NCBI GenBank assembly: GCA_905397405.1
Contig: CAJPVJ010000663.1
Span: 1-21,668 of the forward strand
From: Oppiella nova
Taxonomy: Eukaryota; Arthropoda; Arachnida; Sarcoptiformes; Oppiidae
Direction: 5' to 3'
Length of the DNA: 21,668 nucleotides
This document shows positions 9,251 through 19,057 of this stretch, piece by piece; within the stretch, counting starts at the first letter, position 1, and every line of letters starts with the position of its first letter. The position numbers and the translations under genes were made by a program. Below the pieces are notes generated by a model. The model made no database searches. It saw only the letters and a list, made by a program, of their open reading frames with translations, and was not told the DNA's origin.

Positions 9251-9512
9251 CTAAGCGGCTGAACGCGAGTTAATATCGCGTAAACCGTATTCGCGTTTCT
9301 GTTCGTCGGATAGCAAGGCGTTCACATCGGGTGTGGCCAACAGGTGGGCCATAAATATGCCGTTTGGCGCTAATAATCGTCTCAATACTGCCATTAATTG
9401 GTCGGCGTTGCGGATGAACTGAAGGGCGCCGTTCGAGAACACAAGCGACACCCGGCCCTCCAGACCCCTCACCCTATCGGGCAACTCGTCCCATGAGAGA
9501 CTCGTGTCTCTC
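9251..9512 (-). pseudogene. Exon fragment of a class I SAM-dependent methyltransferase
   Basis: Read on the minus strand from a good acceptor (AACTTTCAG, complement of 9513-9521), the exon gives RDTSLSWDELPDRV, then VSLVFSNGALQFIRNADQLM, then AVLRRLLAPNGIFMAHLLAT. This is the typical motif IV to motif V region of Rossmann-fold methyltransferases (FSNGALQFI, then LLAPNGIF), similar to the juvenile-hormone-acid or malonyl-ACP methyltransferase type. It continues PDVNALLSDEQKREYGLRDI and then meets a stop at the MITE edge (9251-9253). The SAM-binding GxGxG part is not present in the window, so this is a partial or broken gene. Confidence 0.6.
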
Positions 9513-9648
9513 CTGAAAGTTTTGAGAAATCCTATATTTATTCAGTTTATAGTAATAAATGTTTTGTTAAATAACGTTTTGTAATTGTTTTGCGGTTCAC
9601 ATCAGAAAACCTAAGATTAAATGATACATAAGCTTTGATTATTACATG

Positions 9649-10819
9649 TAATCTTGCTTTTTGTGTATAGTTTTAGAGACTATTGTATAATATGTGGATT
9701 TTATGGATATTTGTATAATTTGTTTGAAATATACTATTATTTTTTGGAAACACTTGAAACAATAGAGGGAGAGTGTGCCGGGAGAACAGCCTTAATTGAG
9801 TTAATGTGGGGGTGGGAGGGGAGGTGTTTACAGAATATTTTAATAACATTTATACATAATGTAAATTTTAAAGAATATTATCTGGGTAGCACCCACCCAC
9901 GTATAATACTGTATAGTTGTTTATAGGTCTGTATAAGACTTATGGGCCTATCTATCAAAATAAACTTCAGATATAATTATTTTGTCATTTAATCCTGGTA
10001 TTCTTATTATTTTGAATAATCTTATATATCTTTTGCACCGAAATTAGATTCACTTGTTTTTTGTCTCAATATATCATTGATGACAATATAAGTGCTTTCA
10101 TTGTCCCGTATATTAACACATATCTCGCTATTATTTCAATGTATTTGTCAAACACTAGAGTCATATCATATAGAATCTCAATGTCCTAAACATATTGAAT
10201 GTTTTCACATATTCTGTATGTTTTCAGTCACTCGTGAAAGTTATGCAACAAATTGTGGCACAAATTAATTAAAAACATAGCTAGTTAATAGTTCTGGGTT
10301 TAATTAGCATTGAGATACAATTAGCTACATGTGCTCAATCGCATACTGTCACTACATTTATGGTTATCACTCTTTATTGATCAATAAAATAGGTTTTTGT
10401 TATTTTTTGTCTGTGATTCTCGGTTTACATAACAGAGTGGAATGGGAGGGGAAGGGGAGTTGGAGAGAGAGAATTAATTTTCTCATTTCTGATACTCTTA
10501 TACGTAATACTAGTGTTTGGATACTGTAGTTATATACTCCTCCCGGTGCGATCTTCCAGTGTATATAAAACAACAGTTAGGCTCTTATGGATGTACTGAT
10601 AGAGCACCGGTAGTATACGTAATGAAATAGTGAATCAGTATTTCTTTTTTCAATTAAGTCACAGAATTTTCTTATCCAACAAAATGTGAATCAATTTTGA
10701 CTTTAAATTAGTAATGATGTGAAAAGCATTGACTTTACGGACCTTTCATATCACATAATATTGTGTTGAAAGTGAAGTCTATTTATAGATCCATTCGGGA
10801 GTTTATAAGACATGCACTT
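9649..10819. repeat. Long dispersed repeat, copy 2
   Basis: Direct repeat of 109-1396. It lacks the 170-bp variant stretch of copy 1 and has instead about 60 bp (AATAGAGGGAGAGTGTGCCG and following). Homology ends near ATAAGACATGCACTTA. As in copy 1, no conserved open frame is present. TATATAAA occurs at 10562-10569. Confidence 0.75.
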
Positions 10820-11024
10820 AACTATGTATTTCAAAATTAACTCAATGATCATAATTAAAATTTTACTGGGCATTGTTTATACCTAGGAATGAAAAAGTAA
10901 TGTAATTAAAAGTAGGTATTATATAAATAGTGGCTATGTGTATGACTGTGATTAATACACAACTTATTCACTAGTTTAATGAGTTTTTGATTTTCATAAT
11001 TTGAATCCCTTATAGTAATTTGAG
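10820..11024. other. AT-rich spacer
   Basis: No gene or repeat structure recognised between the long repeat and the next small element. Confidence 0.4.
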
Positions 11025-11197
11025 GGTTCTACCCCAAAAGACCTAAACTAAACTAACTAACTTACCAATGGTCATTTGATTTAATTTAGGTTAGGGTAGG
11101 TTAGGTGAGGTTAGGACAAATCTATTCCACTTATCAAATTTAAAATACGACCACTGGTCAGTTAGTTATTTGAGTTTAGGTCTTTTGGGGTAGAACC
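11025..11197. mobile_element. 173-bp MITE with 38-bp termini and a TTAGG-like core
   Basis: The left end GGTTCTACCCCAAAAGACCT, continuing AAACT, is matched by the complement of the right end (11160-11197) over about 38 bp with two mismatches. The core at 11084-11114 is made of degenerate TTAGG units (TTTAGG, TTAGGG, TAGG, TTAGG, TGAGG, TTAGG). No coding frame. The target duplication is not clear. Confidence 0.8.
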
Positions 11198-11309
11198 ATA
11201 TTAGACACATTAAAAATAAATTTAGAGGCCCTTTTACTTTCCACTTGCCCATATTATTTTCGGACAACTTTATAATTAAATGTGTCATAAAAATCAGGTG
11301 TTATTAATT

Positions 11310-11408
11310 TTATCAACTAATTTATTACATGTGCCCACATTAAATGACACTGATGCTGTTTTATTTAATTATGAACCACCACTGAAACGTAGTGAAACAG
11401 AATTATAA
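11310..11408 (+). pseudogene. Relic of the C-terminal tail of an RCC1-kinase gene
   Basis: The frame STNLLHVPTLND, then TDAVLFNYEPPLKRSETEL ending at TAA 11406-11408, aligns with the last residues of copies 2 and 3 (STNLLQYVLPTLND, then YEPPPKRNCTDL). The match continues a few bases past the stop (CAGGTTTTA). Nothing upstream in the window belongs to the same relic, so this is the end of a lost fourth copy or a small duplicated piece. Confidence 0.8.
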
Positions 11409-11958
11409 TTCAGGTTTTAATAGAAATAATTCAATTATATTATTATTACTCTCTCTCTCCCACTCACTAACTCTTATGAAAATTGTACTAGAAAATAATA
11501 CCGTAATTTATGATAACGCTTCTATACATACAGTTACATACAATAAACCCCCTGTACAAAGTGCATCAAAAATAAAACATCAACAATACTTAAATAAAAA
11601 TAAAATACAATTTAATATTAATTCAAATAAACAGCAATTGCGTCAAATAATTAAAGTCAATATTGAAAATAATAATATCACCACTCACACACCCGTCCGT
11701 TTACCCCCTTATGGTTGTGAACTAAACCCCATTGAGCTTATTTTTGCTCAATTCAAACATTTAATTTCTAAATATAATTTTAATGACAATATTAACGAAT
11801 TTCATAATTTATTATTCAATTCATTAGATCTGATTTCCGCTGAAAGGTGGGCTAATTGTGTCAGACATTGTGTCAAACTAGAAGGTAATGGATGGATTAG
11901 GCTTAAAATAAATAATTATTGTATTTCTGAACACAATTACATGTTAAATTCTGAATAA
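11392..11958 (+). pseudogene. C-terminal half of a Tc1/mariner-group DDE transposase
   Basis: From the ATG at 11476 the frame reads VIYDNASIHT (second catalytic Asp, residue 13) and, 73 residues later, LPPYGCELNPIELIFAQFKH (catalytic Glu, residue 87), followed by AERWANCVRHCVKLEG. This is the DDE_3 type of arthropod transposase, with a Lys/Gln-rich insert between the last D and E. The helix-turn-helix DNA-binding part and the first Asp are absent, and the open frame 5' of 11476 overlaps the kinase-tail relic in another frame. The remaining frame is open to TAA at 11956-11958, so the loss is a 5' truncation. Terminal repeats were not found. Confidence 0.75.
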
Positions 11959-12271
11959 AATAAGTTTTAATTAAGTTTTAAAGTTTTGTACATTATAAAT
12001 ATATACTACTGTATCATTACAATAGTAACACATAACTTATGATTCACTCTACGGAGAATCGGTACTATTTAATATATAAGCCCTAATATGCAATGTAAGT
12101 ATACATTTAATAATAAATGGTACCAAAACGTATGTTTTACGCTCCATTAAGTGACATATTGTTTAGACAGCACGTAAGACTTTGTTTTGCTGTATTCATA
12201 TGAAAACGATGATATAAGATATTTTCATTTAGATGCTTGTCATTTATTTAAATAATTAAAATTAATTAAAA
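11959..12271 (+). promoter_or_regulatory. Upstream region of copy 2
   Basis: AT-rich leader with TATATAAG at 12073-12080 as a possible TATA box. Only the last 15-25 bases before the ATG (AAAATTAATTAAAA) are shared with copy 3. No element of the copy 1 leader is found here. Confidence 0.3.
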
Positions 12272-14438
12272 ATGTCATCAATTCTCAATAAGTTTACAGT
12301 TTGTCATATAATACCTGAAAATATGAAACAAGAGATTATTTTATTACACGTTTTCAATGATTTCAATGGCAAACAAAATGTATTATTTGTTACAAAACAC
12401 GACACCGTCTATGGGTTGGGCGGTAATGCAAGAGGATGTCTGGGTTTGGGTCACAACACACCCGTCCAGACACCACAACCTATACCTGATGTGAGTCATC
12501 AAAACATTCAACAATTTATTAACGGCGATGATTTTGTGCTGGCTATCAATGATGTTAATCATGTTTATAGTTGGGGTTATAATTTTAGGGGAGTTCTAGG
12601 CAGAGTTGTAACACCGGATGGGGTTTATTCAAAACCAATGAAAATCTCGTTTTTTAATGAGAAAAATATAATTCAAATCAGTTGTGGTTATACGCACTCC
12701 CTGGCCCTCAGCCTCACTGAACAAGTGTATGGATGGGGTGACAATAGGTTTGGAGAAATAGGTTGTGGACATAGGAGTGATAGTATTTGTGAACCAATTG
12801 AAGTGCAATTTGGAAACAATTATAAAATCAAAACAATTTATTGCTATAATGACTGTTCATTTGCCATAACATCGGACGGACTTGTGTTCAGTTGGGGTTA
12901 TAATAAAGGCAATAAATTGGCACATAATATGACCGATGATTACATATTAAGCCCACAATTGTACACAACATTAACGGATATTAAAGATGTTTGTGTGAAA
13001 TATCATGGATTGTTGTTGTTAGAATCCTCGGTATATTTTCTGACAAATAATGGATTTTTATATTATTTCAAAAAAGACAGAAAATTAAATAAAATTAAAA
13101 AAATAAAACAAAATCATAACATTCAACGATTATATAAAATTGATTCATACAAATGGACAAAGTGGTGTCCCTTTTTAAAAGACAACAGAATATATGAACT
13201 TGATGAATTAAACAAATTGAATGAAACACAATTTGTTAATATTTACGATTATGTTGCTGATAAATACAAAATAACATACAATACAATAAATCTAAGAGAA
13301 AGTTATAACAACACATTTGTTGAGTTAACAAACATAGGATCGGGTGGTTTCGGAACTGTACATAAAATTCAAAATAAAAATGACGACAAAATATATGCAA
13401 TTAAAATACAACAAATTAATGGTATTAAAATAATATTTAATTATAATTTATTAATACTTTTATTTTCAGATTTAAATAAATACGAAAAGTCTAATGCATT
13501 CAATGAGGGGAAAAAATTATTATTAGTTCAATCGGAATATGTTGTAAAGTATTACGACTCATGGCGTGAAGGCAACTGTATTTACATTCAAATGGAGTTA
13601 TGTTCACAAAATCTTCGCAATGTTATTCAAATCAAACCACAAGTATTTGGTCGACAATTAGGATATCCCATGGATTGCGTCGAGTATTTCATTTCGTGTG
13701 AAATATTCCGTCAGATCTTAGAAAGTGTTGAGTATTTGCATGAATTGAATCCACAGATCATTCACAGAGACCTCAAACCCGACAATATTTTAATTTCTGA
13801 AAATGTCAAAAATGGTAGATTTGTTAAGTTATGTGACTTTGGTTTGGCTACAGTTCACGACAAACGCGTTCACTACAGGACTACACAAAAACATACGGCA
13901 AATGTGGGAGACATTAAATATATGGCACCAGAAGTATCTCAGGGGGAGAAATACGGACACAAATCGGATATTTATAGTTTAGCACTAATTGCCGGTGAAT
14001 TATTTGACGTGAACTTAAATGAAATTGATTTGGATGAGTAAGTTACATTTCAAAATGTTATATTTTATTTAATGTTTATTTTGATCATTAATTTTATCCA
14101 GTACAACTATTTATTCTACTGCCAATCCAGTGTTAAATTCACCGGTAGTTCAGTTGCAAACCATATTGGAGTCAATGTATACACAAAAGTGGCGAAAAAG
14201 ACCCGAATGTAGGGAAGTGTTGACTAAATATGATGAGTGGGCTATTAATAGATATATTGTAGCAAATGATGGACATTTAGAAAACATGTTAACTAATCTT
14301 AAAAACCAAAATAATATATTTTTCTATGAAATATTGTCAACAAATTTATTACAATATGTGTTGCCTATATTAAATGACATTGATGATGTTTTATCATATT
14401 ATGAACCACCACCGAAACGTAGTTGTACAGACTTATAA
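12272..14438 (+). CDS. RCC1-eIF2-alpha-kinase-like protein, copy 2 (intact)
   Basis: Exons 12272-13421, 13470-14037 and 14102-14438 join in frame (introns 48 bp phase 1 and 64 bp phase 2 with GTAAGT) to a 684-residue protein. Residues about 45-250 are RCC1 blades (VYGLG, VYSWG, VYGWG, VFSWG), closest in feel to RCBTB proteins. The kinase spans about 350-600: glycine loop GSGGFG at 356-361, Lys378, helix C Glu396, HRD 482-484, KPDN, DFG 506-508, APE 536-538. The motifs YYDSW, YIQMELC, KNGRFVKLCDFGLATVH and HTANVG point to the PEK/GCN2/PKR eIF2-alpha kinase group. All catalytic residues are present, so it should be active. The tail ends in EPPPKR. NEK8/NEK9 also combine RCC1 and kinase but in other orders and with other kinase motifs. 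The substrate is unproven. It is the only complete member here. Confidence 0.88.
13422..13469 (+). other. 48-bp intron with an open, in-frame reading
   Basis: GT...TTTTCAG boundaries and loss of this stretch restore normal kinase spacing between the VAIK lysine and helix C. It is exactly 48 bp with no stop, so retention would only add 16 hydrophobic residues (GIKIIFNYNLLILLFS). The matching intron in copy 3 (18545-18592) has the same length and is also stop-free. In copy 1 the intron at this position is 62 bp and has stops. Confidence 0.7.
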
Positions 14439-14459
14439 TACAGGTTTTATTTATATTTG

Positions 14460-14709
14460 TGTTTTCTAATTTTATATATATTACTCTGGAAATATAGTAA
14501 TTATTAGTTTTAGAATAATTATAATATCTACATTATTTTATGTGGAGACAATTTAGCCAGCATATATTAATGGGGCTCCATTGATGGGTTATACAAATGT
14601 ACTCAAAATTATGAAATTACACTACGAACAACTTATTGAATTGCAATTTGTCAAAAACTTATTGCATTTAGTATCTGCATTTCATTTGTGTTATTCATAT
14701 GGAAATGAT
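14460..14709. other. 3' spacer specific to copy 2
   Basis: After about 60 bases shared with copy 3 (to near 14480), this part differs completely from 20400-20899. No gene seen. Confidence 0.4.
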
Positions 14710-15176
14710 TTATTTTATTCTTAATGTTTAGAAATAAGTGTGCAAGATTGGCATAACATTTAGTTAAGATCATGTTAAATTATAATTATATTCCTAAAAT
14801 TATATTGATTTAAATAATAAGTGATTTAAGATATAATATACTGTGTAAACTTAAAAATAAACTTAAATAATTATTGAAATAAATTTGAATTATTAAATAT
14901 TCTCCATAATTTATTATAAATAAAGTTTTTTATTAGACATAAAAATAATATTTAAAATTGATTATTAAATATAATAATTTAAAGTTGATTAATTTGTTTA
15001 ATTGCTTTTTCCAATGTATTTTAATATAATATAGTGATCATAAGATATGTCAAGTACAAATAACCAAAACATATAAACTAATGAATTGGAAATCAATTTA
15101 TTTAAATCTTAAAAGAAATCATAAGAAAGTTATTCATAAGATTTATTATACCTTTATATAAATCACGAGTAATATA
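14710..15176. repeat. 3' flank shared by copies 2 and 3 (copy 2 side)
   Basis: Direct repeat of about 470 bp, matching 20900-21373 at high identity in non-coding AT-rich DNA. It shows that the duplication took a unit from near the ATG to well past the 3' end of the gene. Confidence 0.85.
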
Positions 15177-15421
15177 ATATTTAATATTAGTTTATTGATT
15201 TAAATACTAATTTATATCTACAAATTAGAGTAAAAGTATTAGTTTTATTTTATTATAGCATATTAATCTAGCTAAATTATCATTCATAGGTCATTTAGTA
15301 CATGTTAGTACAGTGTCATCAGTCATATGAATAATTCATCAATGACATTTAAAAACTCATATACTGGACTACTCGATCGCATGGAACACTAATAGCAAGC
15401 ATTATATGGGCTAGGGACAAC
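15177..15421. other. AT-rich spacer
   Basis: No gene or repeat recognised. Confidence 0.35.
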
Positions 15422-15537
15422 CATAGTAACGTTAGCTATTTTTATTAATATTTTAAAATCCAGTAATATTTTAACCTGATAAGTTATAATACTACTCGTT
15501 TACCTTAAACCTATGAATATTTTATGAATAATTGAAA
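15422..15537. mobile_element. MITE-like element, family A, left part
   Basis: Begins with the inverted terminus CATAGTAACGTTAGCTATTT (15422-15442 with its last base). It ends in the 34 bases that are also at 1-34. It stops abruptly at 15537, where a kinase fragment begins, so the right terminus is missing here. Confidence 0.55.
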
Positions 15538-15652
15538 AGGCAACTGTATTTACATTCAAATGGAGTTATGTTCACAAAATCTTCGTAATGTTATTCAAAT
15601 CAAACCACAAGTATTTGGTCGACAATTAGGATATCCCATGGATTGCGTCGAG
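15537..15652 (+). pseudogene. 116-bp kinase exon fragment inside element A
   Basis: Nearly identical to 13569-13684 of copy 2 (one substitution, CTTCGTAATG for CTTCGCAATG), coding GNCIYIQMELCSQNLRNVIQ and on to GYPMDCVE. It has no start, no splice sites and ends mid-codon in unrelated DNA (GGAAAAAGAATG). The very high identity means that the fragment moved recently. Confidence 0.9.
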
Positions 15653-15952
15653 GAAAAAGAATGTATAGAAACATACGCTTACTGAGTAACTGTCATACCA
15701 TATTATCGGTCCACCCTTAATGGGGAACTACACTTATCTCTATAGTTACCACCGTTAATATAAATCCTAAATATTATCGAAGACATAAATTGATTGTATT
15801 GTGTCCCACTACAAACATCCTTTATAAACCCACAGTTATTCCTATAGAATAACCTGATTAATATAACGTAATTGTCCCTTTAGAACATCAAATAAAGGTA
15901 TTAACTCTATGAGGAATTTTGATTAAGATTTTACTATGAGATACAATCGTGG
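15653..15952. other. Non-coding spacer
   Basis: No open frame or repeat recognised. It is somewhat less AT-rich than the surroundings. Confidence 0.35.
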
Positions 15953-16963
15953 AATTATATAACTTTATGTGTTAGAAATTGTCAACTCCAAAACGGATAA
16001 TCCAATCCTAATCCTCTCTTCACTGTTTTATAGCCCAACTTCTCGGTTTGTAAAAAAATTTATTTGGTATAAAAATCTACCATGCTAACTGCGCCATTTG
16101 AGTTTACAAAAAGAGGTTTTTCCATTGAAAATACATTAGATTTAGTCATTGAAAAAACAGTAACAATATTGATTGATAAAAACCTTAATAATTCCTAAAC
16201 TAATCATGATAAAATAAATCTATTTAAAACTAATTTAAAGTATCTGATCCTGATTATTTTCCCGAAGACAGGACTTTCCTATAGCAATTATTAGTGTATT
16301 AATATTTAGTTTCTGTACAGAAAAACTATACTAGGTAAAATTAATCCGATGACTGGAATTGAAAGATAATTAAAAATAAATGAGTTCTTATTTCAGGAAT
16401 TTTTAATTATTATTGAATTTGTATTTTTAATTTAAGAAACAAATGTCAAATAAATAATTTTGTATAAAATGTACACTTTTATGACTATTATTATTAAGAA
16501 ATTTAATGATAATAAAAAATTCCTGAAATAGGTACTCGCTTATTATGAATTATCTTTCAATTCCAGCAATCAGGTTAATTTTATCTAGTATAGTTTTTGC
16601 TGTACTGAATATCAATTTTAACTTACTAATAATTGTTCTAGAAATGTTCTGTCTTCTGGAGAATAATCAGGATCATGTGCTTTAAATTCTCTTAAAATAT
16701 ATTAATTTTATCATGGTTAGTCTAAGAATTATTAAAGTTTAACTGATCAATATTGTTACTGTGCATTTTCTATAACCAAGTCTATCTATTTCAATGAAAA
16801 AACCTCTTTTGTAAACTCAAATGGCGCAGTTACCATGATAGATTTCTACACCAAATAAAATATTTTTACAAACCGAGAGTTGGGCTATAAAACAGTGAAG
16901 AGAGGATTAGGATTGGATTATCCGTTTTAGCGTACAAAATTTCTAACATAAAGTTATATAATT
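15953..16963. mobile_element. 1-kb fold-back (long inverted repeat) element
   Basis: The left arm, about 15953-16450, pairs with the right arm, about 16490-16963, over almost its full length with scattered mismatches and indels. Outer ends are AATTATATAACTTTATG and its complement. Matching inner marks include GGATAATCCAATCCTAATCC, CTCAAATGGCGCAGTTA and AATTCCTGAAATA. The unpaired centre is about 40-60 bp. No transposase frame is visible. The arms have diverged, so this is an old palindrome or two elements inserted head to head. Confidence 0.8.
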
Positions 16964-17406
16964 GCACGTGTAAATTGATAAGAAATAATGAAAATATATT
17001 GCATAAAATGAATATAACATTTATTTCATTAGAGTAATAGAAATAAAAAAGTTTATCTCCATTTGATTTCTATAGTCATTATCATTAATATTACGGTGTA
17101 TTCATAAATGTTGTAATATTTTATATGCTGTATCTTTAATGTTTGTATAATAAATTTAAATAATATATATTCAAAGTTTGTATAAATATTTGTATGTATA
17201 ATTAATTAAACTACTTTTAAATATTACTCTCTAAATTGTATAATTTACTATAATTTTCAAATTATATTTTTAAAACATTATTTATTGTTTTTAAAAATAC
17301 AGATTAAATAACTCATAACTTATTAAAAGTTTATAATAATATAAGAGATTGCTAACCTTTTATTTAAATGTTTATAATTTATAAATAAAATCAAAATTAA
17401 TTAAAA
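16964..17406. other. AT-rich upstream region of copy 3
   Basis: Extremely AT-rich. Apart from the last 15-25 bases before the ATG, it shows no similarity to the copy 2 upstream region. No clear promoter motif. Confidence 0.4.
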
Positions 17407-19002
17407 ATGTCATCAATTTTGAATAAGTTTACAGTTTATCATATAATACCTGAAAATATGAAACAAGAGATTATTTTATTACACGTTTTCAATTACAAAC
17501 AAAATGTATTATTTGTTACAAAACACGACACCGTCTATGGGTTGGGCGGTAATGCAAAGGGATGTCTGGGTTTGGGTCACAACACACCCGTCCTAACACC
17601 ACAACCTATACCTGAATTGAGTCATCAAAACATTCAACAATTTATTAACGGCGATGGTTTTGTGCTGGCTATCAATGATGTCAATCATGTTTATAGTTGG
17701 GGTCATAATTTTAGGGGACAGTTAGGCAGAGTTGTGACACCGGACGGGGTTTATTCAAAACCAATGAAAATCTCGTTTTTTAATGAGAAAAATATAATTC
17801 AAATAAGTTGTGGTTTTGCGCACTCCCTGGCCCTCAGCATCAGTGGACAAGTGTATGGATGGGGTAACAATAGGTTGGGACAAATAGGTTGTGGACATAC
17901 GAGTGATAGTATTAGTGAACCAATTGAAGTGCAATTTGGAAACAATCATAAAATCAAAACAATTTATTGCTATAAACGGTGTTCATTTGCTATAATATCG
18001 GACGGACTTGTGTTCAGTTGGGGTTATAATAAAGGCAATAATTTGGCACATAATATGACCGATGATTACATATTAAGCCCACAATTGTACACAACATTAA
18101 CGGATATTAAAGATGTTTGTGTGACATATGGATTTTCGGTGATAGAATCCTCGGTATATTTTCTGACAAATAATGGATTTTTATATTATTTCAAAACAGG
18201 CAGAAAATTAAATAAAATTAAAAAAATGAAACAAAATCATAACATTCAACGATTATATCAAATTGATTCATGCTATATGAAAAAGTGTTGTTCCTTTTTA
18301 AAAGACAACAGAATATATGAACTTGATGAATTAAACAAATTGAATGAAACACAATTTGTTAATATTTACGATTATGTTGCTGATAAATACAAAATAACAT
18401 ACAATACAATGAATCTAAGAGAAAGTTATAACGACACATTTGTTGAGTTAACAAACATAGGATCGGGTGGTTTCGGAACTGTACATAAAATTCAAAATAA
18501 AAATGACGACAAAATATATGCAATTAAAATACAACAAATTAATGGTATTCAAATAATATTTTATTATAATTTATTAATACTTTTATTTTCAGATTTAAAT
18601 AAATACGAAAAGTCTAATGCATTTAATGAGGGAAAAAAATTATTATTACTTCAATCGGAATATGTTGTCAAGTATTACGACTCATGGCGTGAAGGGAACT
18701 GTATTTACATTCAAATGGAGTTATGTTCACAAAATCTTCGCAATGTTATTAAAATCAAACCACAAGTATTTGGTCGACAATTAGGATATCCCATGGATTG
18801 CGTCGAATATTTCATTTCGTGTGAAATATTCCGTCAGATCTTAGAAAGTGTTCAGTATTTGCATGAATTGAAACCACAGATCATTCACAGAGACCTCAAA
18901 CCCGACAATATTTTAATTTCTGAAAATGTCAAAAATGGTAGATTTGTTAAGTTATGTGACTTTGGTTTGGCTACAGTTCACGACATGAGTCGTAATACTT
19001 GA
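17407..19002 (+). CDS. RCC1-kinase copy 3, truncated after the DFG motif
   Basis: Exons 17407-18544 and 18593-19002 (48-bp phase 1 intron) give 515 residues, very close to copy 2. Differences in the propeller are in-frame (for example loss of three residues in HVFNYKQNV), which suggests past selection. The RCC1 blades, glycine loop, VAIK lysine, helix C Glu, HRDLKPDN and DFGLATVHD are all present. After VHD the frame enters an inverted piece of its own exon, reads MSRNT and stops at TGA 19000-19002. The activation loop, APE and the rest of the C-lobe are missing, so the product should not be an active kinase. It could act as a decoy or scaffold, or be a young pseudogene. Confidence 0.82.
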   Translation: MSSILNKFTVYHIIPENMKQEIILLHVFNYKQNVLFVTKHDTVYGLGGNAKGCLGLGHNTPVLTPQPIPELSHQNIQQFINGDGFVLAINDVNHVYSWGHNFRGQLGRVVTPDGVYSKPMKISFFNEKNIIQISCGFAHSLALSISGQVYGWGNNRLGQIGCGHTSDSISEPIEVQFGNNHKIKTIYCYKRCSFAIISDGLVFSWGYNKGNNLAHNMTDDYILSPQLYTTLTDIKDVCVTYGFSVIESSVYFLTNNGFLYYFKTGRKLNKIKKMKQNHNIQRLYQIDSCYMKKCCSFLKDNRIYELDELNKLNETQFVNIYDYVADKYKITYNTMNLRESYNDTFVELTNIGSGGFGTVHKIQNKNDDKIYAIKIQQINGIQIIFYYNLLILLFSDLNKYEKSNAFNEGKKLLLLQSEYVVKYYDSWREGNCIYIQMELCSQNLRNVIKIKPQVFGRQLGYPMDCVEYFISCEIFRQILESVQYLHELKPQIIHRDLKPDNILISENVKNGRFVKLCDFGLATVHDMSRNT

Positions 19003-19057
19003 CAACATATTCCGATTGAAGTAATAATAATTTTTTTCCCTCATTAAATGCATTAGA
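18984..19057. repeat. 74-bp inverted copy of the copy 3 kinase exon (hairpin left arm)
   Basis: Perfect reverse complement of 18613-18686. It is followed, after only CA (19058-19059), by a forward copy of the same exon segment from 19060, so the two form a hairpin with arms of about 74 bp, a 2-nt spacer and a handful of mismatches. At the left joint CACGACATGAG resembles the complement of the source (CACGCCATGAG), which gives microhomology. Confidence 0.93.

Noticed and set aside
109-10819. The two long repeats as LTRs of one retrotransposon
   Set aside because: No TG...CA ends, no primer-binding or polypurine tract, and no gag/pol between them. The interval holds the kinase gene and unrelated elements.
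11199-11291. Weak inverted pair around GACACATT
   Set aside because: Only about 8 bases match well; too short in AT-rich DNA.
12272-14438. Identity as NEK8/NEK9
   Set aside because: Those have the kinase first and NIMA-type motifs. Here RCC1 is first and the kinase motifs resemble PEK/GCN2.
17755-17949. Minus-strand open frame within the copy 3 propeller
   Set aside because: Antisense shadow of a clear RCC1 coding region.
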